A DNA stretch of 64,000 bases from ZLKRG44 sp964555705. GTDB taxonomy: Bacteria; Planctomycetota; Phycisphaerae; Phycisphaerales; SM1A02. Positions 37,052 through 44,701 of the stretch are shown here, one piece after another; position 1 is the stretch's first letter, and each line of letters starts with the position of its first letter. The position numbers and the translations under genes are program-made. A model generated the notes under the pieces. The model made no database searches, had not been told where the DNA came from, and saw only the letters and a list, made by a program, of their open reading frames with translations. The stretch covers positions 62,001 to 126,000 of the forward strand of contig CAZKTN010000001.1 of NCBI GenBank assembly GCA_964555705.1, given 5' to 3'.

Positions 37052-38230
37052 TCAGAAGCCGCGGGTGAAGAGATCGCGCAGGATGGCGAGGCCCTCGGTG
37101 AGCTTTGGCTTTGGGGCCGCGAAGCTCAGGCGCAAGTGAGTGTCCCGGTTGCTGAACACGCCACCAGGCACGACCAGCAGACGCCGCTCCACCGCTCGCT
37201 CGCAGAACTGCTGGGCAGTCATTCCCAGCCTCTTGGGGACCTCGATGAAGGCGTAGAACGCGCCATGCGGCGTCGCGATCGTCGTGATGTCGCCAAGCGC
37301 ATCCATCACCATGTCGCGGCGCGCTGCGTACTCGGCAACGACCGGCGAGAGGTCGACATTGAAGGCCTCGCTCGCTGCGCACTGCAGCGGCGTCGGCGCG
37401 CAGATGTAGATGTGCTGCTGAAGCTTGACCATCTGCGCGATCAGCCATGACGGGCCGGCCGCGTAGCCGAGACGCCATCCGGTGGCGCCGTAGGTCTTGC
37501 CGAACCCGCGGATCAGCAGCATGTCCTTGCTGTGCCGTGCAGGACTCGGGCAGCGCCCGCCCTCAAGCGCGTCGCCGAACACGAAGCCGTCGTAGATCTC
37601 GTCGGACACGAGCATGATGCCGCGCCGCGAGCAGAGGTCCGCGATGTCCGCGAGCTCCTGCCCCGACAGCACGACGCCGGTGGGGTTGCCCGGGCTGTCG
37701 ACGATCACCATCTTGGTGCGCGGAGTGAGCACCTGCTCGATGCGCGATGCCGTCATCCGGAAGTCGGGATAGGTGTCGACAGGCACCGTGACGGCACCGC
37801 CCGCGAGCTTCGCCAGCTGCGGGTACAGCACGAACCACGGATCGGGGATGACGATCTCATCGCCCGCATCGAGGAGGCATAGCGACGCAAGCACGAGGCC
37901 GCCGCTGGTGCCGTTCGTGACGATGAGCCCGAGGCCATCGTCCTTGCTCCAGCCTATGTCGGCGGTCAGGTGATCCCAGATGGCGGCATGAAGCTCGGGC
38001 ACGCCTGCAGTGATCGAGTAGCCATTGCGGTCGCCTTCGATGGCCTTGATTGCCGCGCTCTTGATGCGAGGATCGACCGGGAAGTCCGGCTGGCCGAGAG
38101 ACAGGTTGACCGGATCGGCGATCTTCTGGCCGAGGTCGTAGATGCGGCGGATGCCCGACGCCTCAACGCCAAGAGCGCGATGGCTGAGCATGCGCTCCGA
38201 CAGCGGAGCGTGTCGCGACATCTGCGTCAT
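37052..38230 (-). CDS. Class I/II aminotransferase (aspartate aminotransferase-like)
   Basis: PLP enzyme of about 392 residues. Typical motifs: NLSLGQPDFPV, GYSITAGVPELHAAI, TNGTSGGL, VDSPGNPTGVVLS, VSDEIYDGFVFG and the Schiff-base Lys in RGFGKTYGATGWRLGY. The C-terminal substrate Arg is probably in LRLSFA. The fold-type I subgroup is clear, the amino donor is not. The start MTQMSRHAPLS could be 9 bases shorter. It lies 10 bases after the small basic protein gene, last of a five-gene minus-strand run. Confidence 0.9.
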   Translation of the reverse strand: MTQMSRHAPLSERMLSHRALGVEASGIRRIYDLGQKIADPVNLSLGQPDFPVDPRIKSAAIKAIEGDRNGYSITAGVPELHAAIWDHLTADIGWSKDDGLGLIVTNGTSGGLVLASLCLLDAGDEIVIPDPWFVLYPQLAKLAGGAVTVPVDTYPDFRMTASRIEQVLTPRTKMVIVDSPGNPTGVVLSGQELADIADLCSRRGIMLVSDEIYDGFVFGDALEGGRCPSPARHSKDMLLIRGFGKTYGATGWRLGYAAGPSWLIAQMVKLQQHIYICAPTPLQCAASEAFNVDLSPVVAEYAARRDMVMDALGDITTIATPHGAFYAFIEVPKRLGMTAQQFCERAVERRLLVVPGGVFSNRDTHLRLSFAAPKPKLTEGLAILRDLFTRGF

Positions 38231-38240
38231 CGGACGCCGA

Positions 38241-38513
38241 TCACTTCTTCTTGGCGCCAGCGCCGGCGGCCGCCTTCGCGCCCGCAGCCGGCGCTGCTGC
38301 GCCGCCCGCTGCGTCCTCGCCGGCCTTCTTCGACGGCTTCTTGCCGGCGCTCACCTTGATCGAGCGCACCTTGACGATGCCGAGCGCCGAGTTCTTCTCA
38401 GGGTCGAACTTCTCGACCTCGGAGAGCTTGGCGATGCGCTCGGCGCGGGTCAGCACATTGCGGTGCTGGCTGAGGGCGCCGGACTTTGACTTGAGGCTGC
38501 GGTGGATGCTCAT
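38241..38513 (-). CDS. Small basic protein of the PVC superphylum
   Basis: 90 residues. It starts MSIHRSLKSKSGALSQHRNV, then LTRAERIAKLSEVEKFD and KVRSIKV, a pattern I recognise from the small basic protein family of Chlamydiae, Verrucomicrobia and Planctomycetes. An Ala/Lys-rich tail ends it. Its high charge suggests nucleic-acid or ribosome association (inference). The ATG overlaps the stop of the preceding gene (ATGA). It is useful as a lineage marker. Confidence 0.85.
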   Translation of the reverse strand: MSIHRSLKSKSGALSQHRNVLTRAERIAKLSEVEKFDPEKNSALGIVKVRSIKVSAGKKPSKKAGEDAAGGAAAPAAGAKAAAGAGAKKK

Positions 38514-39154
38514 GGCTGGCTCTTCTGGAGCTTGGGGTAGTAATCGCGGAAGTCGCTGTTTCCTCGTCGGAGCGCCTTCCATTGCGCGCCGACCTGCTTG
38601 ATCTTCGCTTCAAGCGCCTTGATCTCGGGGCTGCCCCTTCCGTCGGAAGGAAAGCCCGGGAGCACGACCACTTGGCGAAGCCGACCATTATGACCGCCCC
38701 CGATGTGCGCATCAAGTCCATTGGCGCGGCAGAATTCGACCATCTCGGTGGCCCCAGAGGGGTCCGTGGTGGCCAAGATGAAGTAATTGAGTCCGGAAAG
38801 CCGCGGATCGTCCCCCGTGAACGGGGTCATTCCCAGGCCAGGCGGTGTCGTGCCAGCAGGCTGCGCGCTCGCAGGCTGTGCCCCTCCCACGACTGGGAGC
38901 GCCGGCACTGAGGCGGAGCCGGCGAGGGGGTCGACCAGCGGCGGCACGGGCGCCTGCATCGACTCACGCTCGCCCGCACTCTTCCCGATGCCGTAGCCGA
39001 CCACGTATGCAACCGTGACGAGCGCGACGCACGCCGCCACCGCGAGCGCCACTACGCCAGTGGGCAGGCGCACCGAGCCCCGGCCTGGGACCGACGGTGC
39101 CGAATCGCGCACCGCGCGTCGCATCTCGTAGAGCGTTGGTGCTCCCCTTCTCAT
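38510..39154 (-). CDS. Single-pass membrane protein, SPOR-like C-terminal region
   Basis: 214 residues. One membrane helix (VVALAVAACVALVTVAYVV) lies at about 33-52, then a Pro/Ala-rich linker. A C-terminal region of ~95 residues (LSGLNYFILATTDPSGATEM, VEFCRANGLDAHIGGG, VVVLPGFPS) has the layout of a SPOR-like or small alpha/beta domain outside the cytoplasm. No family is certain. TAGGAT on the minus strand lies 6 bases before the ATG, so it may have its own leaderless promoter. Confidence 0.7.
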   Translation of the reverse strand: MRRGAPTLYEMRRAVRDSAPSVPGRGSVRLPTGVVALAVAACVALVTVAYVVGYGIGKSAGERESMQAPVPPLVDPLAGSASVPALPVVGGAQPASAQPAGTTPPGLGMTPFTGDDPRLSGLNYFILATTDPSGATEMVEFCRANGLDAHIGGGHNGRLRQVVVLPGFPSDGRGSPEIKALEAKIKQVGAQWKALRRGNSDFRDYYPKLQKSQP

Positions 39155-39163
39155 GCGCGGATC

Positions 39164-39556
39164 CTACTGCGGACTGCGGCAACCGATCACGCTCGCGGTC
39201 GCGAGCCCGCCAGCGTGCGAGATCGACACGAGCCACCGGCCCAGCCCCTGCTCCTCCGCAAGCTCGCGCGCGCGCCCATGGAGGCGCAGCACCGGTGCTC
39301 CGCTGGGCTCGAGCCGCGTCTCGACGTCAGTCCATGCGATGCCGCTACGCCATCCCGTCCCGAGCGCCTTGAGCGCGGCCTCCTTCACCGCGAAGCGCGC
39401 CGCGAGCCTCTCCGCGCGCCGCGATGGAGTCGTGTCGCAGTCGCCGCGCTCGTGGACAGTGAAGACTCGCTCGAGGAACCGGTCGCCATGGTCCGCAAGC
39501 ATCCTCTCGATGCGCGCCACCTCAACGAGGTCGATCCCGTGCGCGTGGGCGTTCAT
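39164..39556 (-). CDS. acpS: Holo-[acyl-carrier-protein] synthase
   Basis: Transfers 4'-phosphopantetheine from CoA to ACP. 130 residues, normal for AcpS. The two signature motifs are present: HGIDLVEVARIERM at the N-terminus and LAARFAVKEAALKALGTG with the catalytic acids. VSISHAGGLATASVI ends the fold. The ATG overlaps the stop of the TIM-barrel gene (ATGA). Confidence 0.95.
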   Translation of the reverse strand: MNAHAHGIDLVEVARIERMLADHGDRFLERVFTVHERGDCDTTPSRRAERLAARFAVKEAALKALGTGWRSGIAWTDVETRLEPSGAPVLRLHGRARELAEEQGLGRWLVSISHAGGLATASVIGCRSPQ

Positions 39557-40395
39557 GCCGAGGTCCCCCCACCGCGCTCCAGCTGAAACGCCGCACTCGC
39601 GTTGCGCGCGCGCGCGGGATCTCCAAGCGGATCGGACGTGCCGGTCCACCGGGCCAGCGCCGATGCAAGTCCCGCGCGCGGATCCACCCACTGCCGTGCG
39701 TCGGCGCAGCATGGGGGCGATGCGCCGCCGAGCGCGAGCGCAGCGGCAAACGACGCCAGATCGAGCCGCGCGCCTGAAGGCTCGCCCGGCGGACCCCGCA
39801 TGCCGCTCGCGAGAAGGTCCACGATGCGCGCAGCGACAACTCGGCGGCCCAGTGACGCTGCGTGCATGGCCGGCTCGACGCCTGCAGCGATGAGCGCTGC
39901 GGGATCGATGCCGCATCCCACGAGCTCGTAAGGGACATCGGCTCGCGAAGCGTCCGTTCCCTGGCGAACGGCGAAGTCCGCGATGCGCACGCCATGGCGG
40001 TCCGCGCAGGATGCAACGGCCTGCCATGACTCGGACGGCATCTCGGAGGGGAGGCTCACGCACACGACACAGCGGCCGAGGTCCGCCGCAAGGCCGCACG
40101 CGCCGTCGAGCGCAGACATCGCGCGGTCGATGTGCGCAGGATCCGTGAAGTGGGACGCCGGGATCCAGAGATCGATGCCCCCGCACACGACACCGATCCG
40201 CGACAGCGCCGCACGGAGTCCGCGCCTGTCGCCCGAATCGAGCTCGCGCGGCCGCATGCCCGGCTGGGTCGCCGAGACCTGCACGGCCCGGTACCCAAGC
40301 GCAGCGGCCGCCGCGATGCACTCGCGCGGATCAACGCCGAGAGGCTCGATCGTCGCAGCAAGCGGCGGCAGCGCCTCTGTGAGCGATGCGATCAT
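39553..40395 (-). CDS. Xylose isomerase-like TIM-barrel protein
   Basis: 280 residues of the sugar phosphate isomerase/epimerase (AP endonuclease 2-like) barrel type. Landmarks are TIEPLGVDPRECIAAAAALG, YRAVQVSATQPG, VVCGGIDLWIP and a LGRCVVCVSLP strand. Metal-binding acids characteristic of active members are not obvious, so its activity is open. TAGGCT on the minus strand ends 6 bases before the ATG. It heads the acpS operon and diverges from nth. Confidence 0.65.
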   Translation of the reverse strand: MIASLTEALPPLAATIEPLGVDPRECIAAAAALGYRAVQVSATQPGMRPRELDSGDRRGLRAALSRIGVVCGGIDLWIPASHFTDPAHIDRAMSALDGACGLAADLGRCVVCVSLPSEMPSESWQAVASCADRHGVRIADFAVRQGTDASRADVPYELVGCGIDPAALIAAGVEPAMHAASLGRRVVAARIVDLLASGMRGPPGEPSGARLDLASFAAALALGGASPPCCADARQWVDPRAGLASALARWTGTSDPLGDPARARNASAAFQLERGGGTSA

Positions 40396-40401
40396 GTCGC
40401 A

Positions 40402-40411
40402 AGCCTATCCT
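40402..40411. promoter_or_regulatory. Overlapping divergent -10 elements
   Basis: AGCCTATCCT contains TAGGCT on the minus strand (6 bases before ATG 40395) and TATCCT on the plus strand (9 bases before nth ATG 40421). The two hexamers share the central TA. Confidence 0.5.
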
Positions 40412-40420
40412 CGATCGACC

Positions 40421-41203
40421 ATGTGCCCGATCCGAGCGCGTCCTGACCCGCTGCCGCGCAAGTCGCCTGACCAGCGCGTTCGCGCGGTCGAGCTGCTTGC
40501 GATGCTGCGCGAGCGCTACCCGGATGCGCACTGCGAGCTCACGTGGTCCCAGCCGCATGAGCTGCTTGTCGCGACGATCCTCTCTGCGCAGTCGACCGAC
40601 GTTGGCGTCAACCGCGCCACACCAGCCCTGTTCCGCGCCTTCCCGGCGCCTGCCGACTACGCACGCGCGGGCGCCGACGCCATCGCTCCGCACATCAGGT
40701 CGCTCAACTTCTGGCGCATGAAGGCGCGTGCGGTCGCGGAGTCGATGTCCGCGCTCGTCGAGCGGCACGGCGGCGAGGTGCCGCAGTCCATGGATGCGCT
40801 GCTTGCGCTACGTGGCGTCGCACGGAAGACCGCCAACGTCGTGCTCGGCAACGTGTTCGGCATCAATGTGGGCGTCGTGGTCGACACGCATGTGGGTCGC
40901 CTCTCGCGGCGGCTGGGGCTCTCGAGGCACGACGACCCGGTACGCGTCGAGCGGGACCTGATGGCGCTCTTCCCGCAGGAGTCATGGTGCGAGCTCTCGC
41001 ACCTCCTCATCTTCCATGGGCGGCGCGTGTGCAAGGCGCGCGGCGGCACGTGCGCGGACGACCTTATCTGCCAGCGGTTCTGCTCGCAGGCGCGGCCGAA
41101 GGCGGCGCGCCGCGCGAAGGCTGCGACGGCGGGAGCTCAGGCAGCGTCGTTGCGGAATCCACAGGTTTCCACTCGGCGACCCCCATCCCGCCGAAGAGGC
41201 TGA
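40421..41203 (+). CDS. nth: Endonuclease III-like DNA glycosylase/AP lyase
   Basis: Base-excision repair enzyme for oxidised pyrimidines. 260 residues. The HhH motif LRGVARKTANVVLG carries the catalytic Lys136, and VVVDTHVGRLSRRLG carries Asp155; ILSAQSTDVGVN is also typical. The Fe-S loop is unusual: C204-x6-C211-x5-C217-x3-C221 instead of C-x6-C-x2-C-x5-C. A basic Arg/Ala-rich C-terminal extension of ~37 residues overlaps the convergent beta-propeller gene by 140 bases. ATG 40394 is an alternative start. Confidence 0.9.
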   Translation: MCPIRARPDPLPRKSPDQRVRAVELLAMLRERYPDAHCELTWSQPHELLVATILSAQSTDVGVNRATPALFRAFPAPADYARAGADAIAPHIRSLNFWRMKARAVAESMSALVERHGGEVPQSMDALLALRGVARKTANVVLGNVFGINVGVVVDTHVGRLSRRLGLSRHDDPVRVERDLMALFPQESWCELSHLLIFHGRRVCKARGGTCADDLICQRFCSQARPKAARRAKAATAGAQAASLRNPQVSTRRPPSRRRG

Positions 41204-42656
41204 CGAATCCTGCGCTGTTGCCGGCGCGGCGCGGGAAGATGTGCATCACCGGACCCTGGATTCGGATCCGCGCGACACGGCGGAGCCCATTGACGTCGGG
41301 CCGCCAGACGTCGATGCCATCGTCGTGCCCGATCCAGAGGTCGCCGTCGACGCTCTCGAGCGTGCGTGCCAAGGTTCCCTGCGGCACGCTCAGCTCACGG
41401 TCAGGACCGGATGGACGGTTGACGATCACCCTGTGCCCCTGGTCAACGGTCAGCGGATCGCCGTCCGAACCCTCGATACTCGCCGTGCCGAACGGGCCAG
41501 TGACCTCGGACTTGGGGATGGACACCACACGCAGCTCACGCGGCGTGAGCTCGCACTCGGCGCCCATCGTGTAGACCCACATGCCTTCGTCGCTGCCCGC
41601 CATGATGCGTCGCTGGTCGCCATAGGCGGTGTCAAGCCTTCCTGGCTCGCGAACGGCGCTGTAGAACTGGTCTGATGCGCCGCGGTCATCGGCGTCGAGG
41701 CGGTAGAGGCTGCGTCCGAAGGTGCCCGCCACCGCAAAGGAGTTCGGTGCCACGATGTCGATGTCGAGCGCACCACGCACCGCGATGGTGCGGTGATCGC
41801 CGAGGGAGATGGCACCGTCGGCAGCAGTCTCGATCGACCATGTCTCGATCGCAGCGGGACCGACTGCCCACAGGCGTCCGTCGAGCACGCGGACGCGCCG
41901 GACCTCGCCGGGCACTGCGGCTGCTGCTATCTCCGTGAGGTTCGCATCCTTGATGCCCACTCGAGCCGCATTCGGCTGCTGGAGCGAGAACACGAGCGCT
42001 CCCGCCGGACCCACACCCTGGGGCATCGGCTGAAGGTCTGTGGCAAGCCCGACCACAGCCCCGTCGCCAAGCCGCACCACATCCTTGCCACGCGTGGCCA
42101 CGAGTCCCTGCGCGGTGCGCACGACGCGTCCGTACCGCTGCGGGGTGGCGAGGAACCGCTCGCCCGTATCAAGCCTGACTATGCCGCCGAGTCCGCTGAC
42201 GAAGAGCCCGCCATCGGCAACGCTCAGCTCCTCCGGGCGCAATCCGAGATCCCGCTCGAGCATGAGCTCGGTGACGAGGTGGTTGCGCTCGTTCGAGCGG
42301 TCGATGCGCACGACGGCGGTGCGGTCAAGGACTGCGACGATGTCGCCGTCGTAGTCGACCATGTCGACGAGTGCACCCGACAGGCCCAGAGGCAGTGCCT
42401 TGACGCGATCGAGCACCTGGGATGCGTCGCGTGGCGACACGACCAGGAGCTCAGGCCCGAGGCTCTGGTACCAGCGGCCGTCGACCACAAGCGTTCGCCA
42501 GTGCGTGCCGCCCTCGAGGTCGGTGACCTGCAGCTCGCGGGGACGACGGTCTGTCCGGTCGACCGGCACGTAGGTGGTGTCGCAGGCGGCACACGCGACC
42601 GCCAGCATCGGTGCGATCGCCCTCGCCCATCGGTGCAGTTGGCATGTCACGCGCAT
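41064..42656 (-). CDS. Beta-propeller-like lipoprotein
   Basis: 530 residues. The N-terminus (WARAIAPMLAVACAAC) resembles a lipoprotein signal. The body has many short beta-type blades with repeated Asp-Gly and Val/Leu-x-Val patterns: DGRWYQSLGPELLVVSPRD, YDGDIVAVLDRTAVV, DGGLFVSGLGGIVRL and DGRLWAVGPAAIETWSI. This suggests a seven- or eight-bladed propeller outside the cytoplasm. Function unknown. TACGAT on the minus strand ends 7 bases before the ATG. The last ~45 codons lie antisense to the end of nth. Confidence 0.72.
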   Translation of the reverse strand: MRVTCQLHRWARAIAPMLAVACAACDTTYVPVDRTDRRPRELQVTDLEGGTHWRTLVVDGRWYQSLGPELLVVSPRDASQVLDRVKALPLGLSGALVDMVDYDGDIVAVLDRTAVVRIDRSNERNHLVTELMLERDLGLRPEELSVADGGLFVSGLGGIVRLDTGERFLATPQRYGRVVRTAQGLVATRGKDVVRLGDGAVVGLATDLQPMPQGVGPAGALVFSLQQPNAARVGIKDANLTEIAAAAVPGEVRRVRVLDGRLWAVGPAAIETWSIETAADGAISLGDHRTIAVRGALDIDIVAPNSFAVAGTFGRSLYRLDADDRGASDQFYSAVREPGRLDTAYGDQRRIMAGSDEGMWVYTMGAECELTPRELRVVSIPKSEVTGPFGTASIEGSDGDPLTVDQGHRVIVNRPSGPDRELSVPQGTLARTLESVDGDLWIGHDDGIDVWRPDVNGLRRVARIRIQGPVMHIFPRRAGNSAGFVSLFGGMGVAEWKPVDSATTLPELPPSQPSRGAPPSAAPASRTAGR

Positions 42657-42693
42657 CGCGCAGATCGTAGCCCGGTGCGGATACCCTGAAGCC

Positions 42694-43011
42694 ATGGCCA
42701 CTGGCGAACGTATCGCGCTGCTTCGGAAGATGCTTGAGGCGGAACCGACCGATGCCTTCTGCCTGTACAGCATGGGCCAGGAGCACGCGAAGCAGGGCGC
42801 GCTCCTGGAGGCGGTGGCGTGGTACGACCGCACGCTCGAGGCCGATCCGGACTACTGCTACGCCTACTTCCACAAGGCGCGTGCGCTCGAGCAGCTCGGG
42901 AAGGCGGACGACGCGGCTGCCACGCTTCGATCGGGCCTTGAGCATGCGCGCTCGTGCGGGGACTCCCATGCCGCATCGGAGATCGCGTCGTACCTGGATG
43001 CTCTCTCGTGA
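42694..43011 (+). CDS. Small TPR protein
   Basis: 105 residues holding about two tetratricopeptide repeats: DAFCLYSMGQEHAKQGALLE, AVAWYDRTLEADPDYCYAYF and HKARALEQLGKADDAAATL. Likely a cytoplasmic protein-interaction module. TACCCT (42682-42687) ends 6 bases before the ATG. Its stop overlaps the GTG start of the RecX-like gene (GTGA). Confidence 0.85.
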   Translation: MATGERIALLRKMLEAEPTDAFCLYSMGQEHAKQGALLEAVAWYDRTLEADPDYCYAYFHKARALEQLGKADDAAATLRSGLEHARSCGDSHAASEIASYLDALS

Positions 43012-43427
43012 GCGCAACCGGGCGCCGCTCACCCCGCACATCAGCGGCGCACCCGCCGGTCGACTCCGTGGTCGCCATTGACCCGGTGAAGGGCGACCCG
43101 CAGCGCGTGCGAATCATGGTGCTTGCGCCGGACCGCGCGCGCGCGCGCTGCGCGTGCACCCTTCATCGCGAGCAGGTCGCGGCCCTTCGGATCAGGGTGG
43201 GCATCCGATGGTCCGCCAGCGTCAGCGCGAAGGTCGATGCGATCGGTGAGGCCCACGCTGCCCGCGAGGACGCATTGCGTGCGATCGCGACCTCACGCCG
43301 GCCGCTCTTGGCGACCGCGGTCGCCAACCGGCTCCGCGCGCGCGGCCATGCGCCCCGTGCGGTCACTGCCGCCATCAGGCAACTCCGCAGCGACGGATGG
43401 ATCAGCGATAGGATCACCCCAACGTGA
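43008..43427 (+). CDS. Short RecX-like protein
   Basis: 139 residues from GTG 43008. The C-terminal half, EDALRAIATSRRPLLATAVA then NRLRARGHAPRAVTAAIRQL and RSDGWISD, matches the first three-helix repeat of RecX, a RecA filament inhibitor. The protein stops right there, without the second and third repeats. The first half (VVAIDPVKGDPQRVRIMV and a basic stretch) could be the N-terminal region of RecX. It could be a truncated or minimal RecX. The next gene begins at its stop codon. Confidence 0.55.
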   Translation: MSATGRRSPRTSAAHPPVDSVVAIDPVKGDPQRVRIMVLAPDRARARCACTLHREQVAALRIRVGIRWSASVSAKVDAIGEAHAAREDALRAIATSRRPLLATAVANRLRARGHAPRAVTAAIRQLRSDGWISDRITPT

Positions 43428-44104
43428 TGGTCCACCCTTCCCGACTGCGCTTGCGACTGGCCGCGCGATCCGCCGTGACATGCGGGCTGGGTGCTGTTGC
43501 GATCACCGCATGCGGCACGCAGAACTCCACCAACACCCTGATCGGTGCGGGAGACGAACCGCTCCCGGCGCTCGTCGCGAGCCCGCCATCGTCGATTCCA
43601 GCGGAGGCTGTGCCCTCGGTTGATGGGCTTGACCGACGCAACTGGCCCGTCACCGCCCTGACCGTGCCCCGCGGCCAGGTGCAGGTGCAGCCGAACTATT
43701 CGGAGAACCTCAACCTTGCGTCCGGCGCCGCACGCGACAGCGGCGGGTACCCAACCGCCACGACGGCGCTCGATGGACGTTCCAACGGCCTCTCGATGCT
43801 TGCGGAGGCGGGCGCACAGCCAATCTGGTCCGCGGGATGGGTGATGGTTGGTGGCCCCATCCGCATGGCGATCGGCGAGCCGCCGTGGGCTGTGCGGCGG
43901 AACCCCAAGCCCGACTTCGCGCTTGATGACCCGCGGATGTCCGAAGGGCAATCGTCGATGTGGCACTGGGTCTCGAAGGATCCAGCGACAGGCGCGTCGC
44001 GCCCCCTGGAGCCTGGTCGCACGACAGCCGTTGGGATCACGCGCGGCATCGCGCCGCGCTCGACTGTGTCGCCCACACCTGTGCCGCCGCGCGCGGAGCC
44101 TTAG
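43427..44104 (+). CDS. Putative lipoprotein
   Basis: 225 residues. A signal sequence (LAARSAVTCGLGAVAITAC) has a Cys at the lipobox position. The mature part is low-complexity and Pro-rich at its end, with a central region (MLAEAGAQPIWSAGWVMVGG) that I do not recognise. It starts at ATG 43427, overlapping the previous stop; GTG 43424 is equally possible. The rhodanese gene follows 31 bases later. Confidence 0.6.
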   Translation: MVHPSRLRLRLAARSAVTCGLGAVAITACGTQNSTNTLIGAGDEPLPALVASPPSSIPAEAVPSVDGLDRRNWPVTALTVPRGQVQVQPNYSENLNLASGAARDSGGYPTATTALDGRSNGLSMLAEAGAQPIWSAGWVMVGGPIRMAIGEPPWAVRRNPKPDFALDDPRMSEGQSSMWHWVSKDPATGASRPLEPGRTTAVGITRGIAPRSTVSPTPVPPRAEP

Positions 44105-44135
44105 GCCGACGCATTCGTGACGAGGCACCACCGAC

Positions 44136-44501
44136 ATGACTCATGAGGGACTTCCCGCCGACTACCCCTTCCAGCGCGACTGGGAGGTCACGCCGCGAGA
44201 GCTCAAGAGGATGATCGACTCGGGCACCGCACCGGTGCTCATCGACTGCCGTACGCCCGCAGAGCGCGACATCGCCACGATCGCGGGATCCGTGCATGTG
44301 CCGATGGTGGAGCTGTCGGCCCGCCTCGGCGAGCTTCGCACGCTCGAGGATGAGCCTGTCGTCGTCTACTGCCATCACGGCGCGCGCAGCCTGCGGGTGA
44401 CCGCGGCGCTGCGCGAGGCTGGCTTCAGCGATGTGCGCAGCCTCGCGGGCGGCATCCACCTCTGGTCGACCGACATCGACCCGTCGGTGCCCATCTACTG
44501 A
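44136..44501 (+). CDS. Rhodanese-like domain protein
   Basis: 121 residues, one complete rhodanese domain. WEVTPRELKRMIDSG and LIDCRTPAERDIATI lead to the active-site loop VVYCHHGARS, with the catalytic Cys, and then LAGGIHLWS. Single-domain rhodaneses carry persulphide sulphur for transfer in the cytoplasm. GAGG lies 11 bases upstream of the ATG. Three adjacent hairpins follow the stop codon. Confidence 0.9.
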   Translation: MTHEGLPADYPFQRDWEVTPRELKRMIDSGTAPVLIDCRTPAERDIATIAGSVHVPMVELSARLGELRTLEDEPVVVYCHHGARSLRVTAALREAGFSDVRSLAGGIHLWSTDIDPSVPIY

Positions 44502-44510
44502 AGGATGACT

Positions 44511-44587
44511 GCCCGCGTGCCGGGCGACCGGACATCTGGAGCGCGTCCGCCGTGGCGGGCGTGGCCACGGGGCTCGCGAGGCGAGCC
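44511..44587 (+). other. Three consecutive inverted repeats between rhodanese gene and tRNA-Gly
   Basis: GCCCG-5-CGGGC (44511-44525), CCGTGGC-7-GCCACGG (44550-44570) and, directly adjacent, GGCTCGC-3-GCGAGCC (44571-44587). All stems are perfect. There is no U-tract, so a classic intrinsic terminator is not evident. The stretch could be a structured 3' end or a small RNA. Confidence 0.6.
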
Positions 44588-44589
44588 GG

Positions 44590-44617
44590 GTGACATCACC
44601 CTGCGATCGGATAGACT
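44590..44617 (+). promoter_or_regulatory. tRNA-Gly promoter
   Basis: GTGACA (44590-44595), a 16 bp spacer and TAGACT (44612-44617) lie 12 bases before the tRNA. The -35 is half of a dyad, GGGTGA-CA-TCACCC (44588-44601). Confidence 0.55.
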
Positions 44618-44629
44618 TGGCACCCTCTC

Positions 44630-44701
44630 GCGGGCGTAGCTCAGTGGTAGAGCGTCAGCCTTCCAAGCTGAATGTCGTGGGTTCAAGTCCCATCGCCCGC
44701 T
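44630..44701 (+). tRNA. tRNA-Gly (UCC)
   Basis: 72 nt cloverleaf: acceptor GCGGGCG/CGCCCGC, anticodon arm TCAGC-CTTCCAA-GCTGA (UCC) and a T arm with TTCAAGT, discriminator T, no encoded CCA. Its last 19 bases are also the antisense 3' end of the Na/Pi cotransporter gene. Confidence 0.96.
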
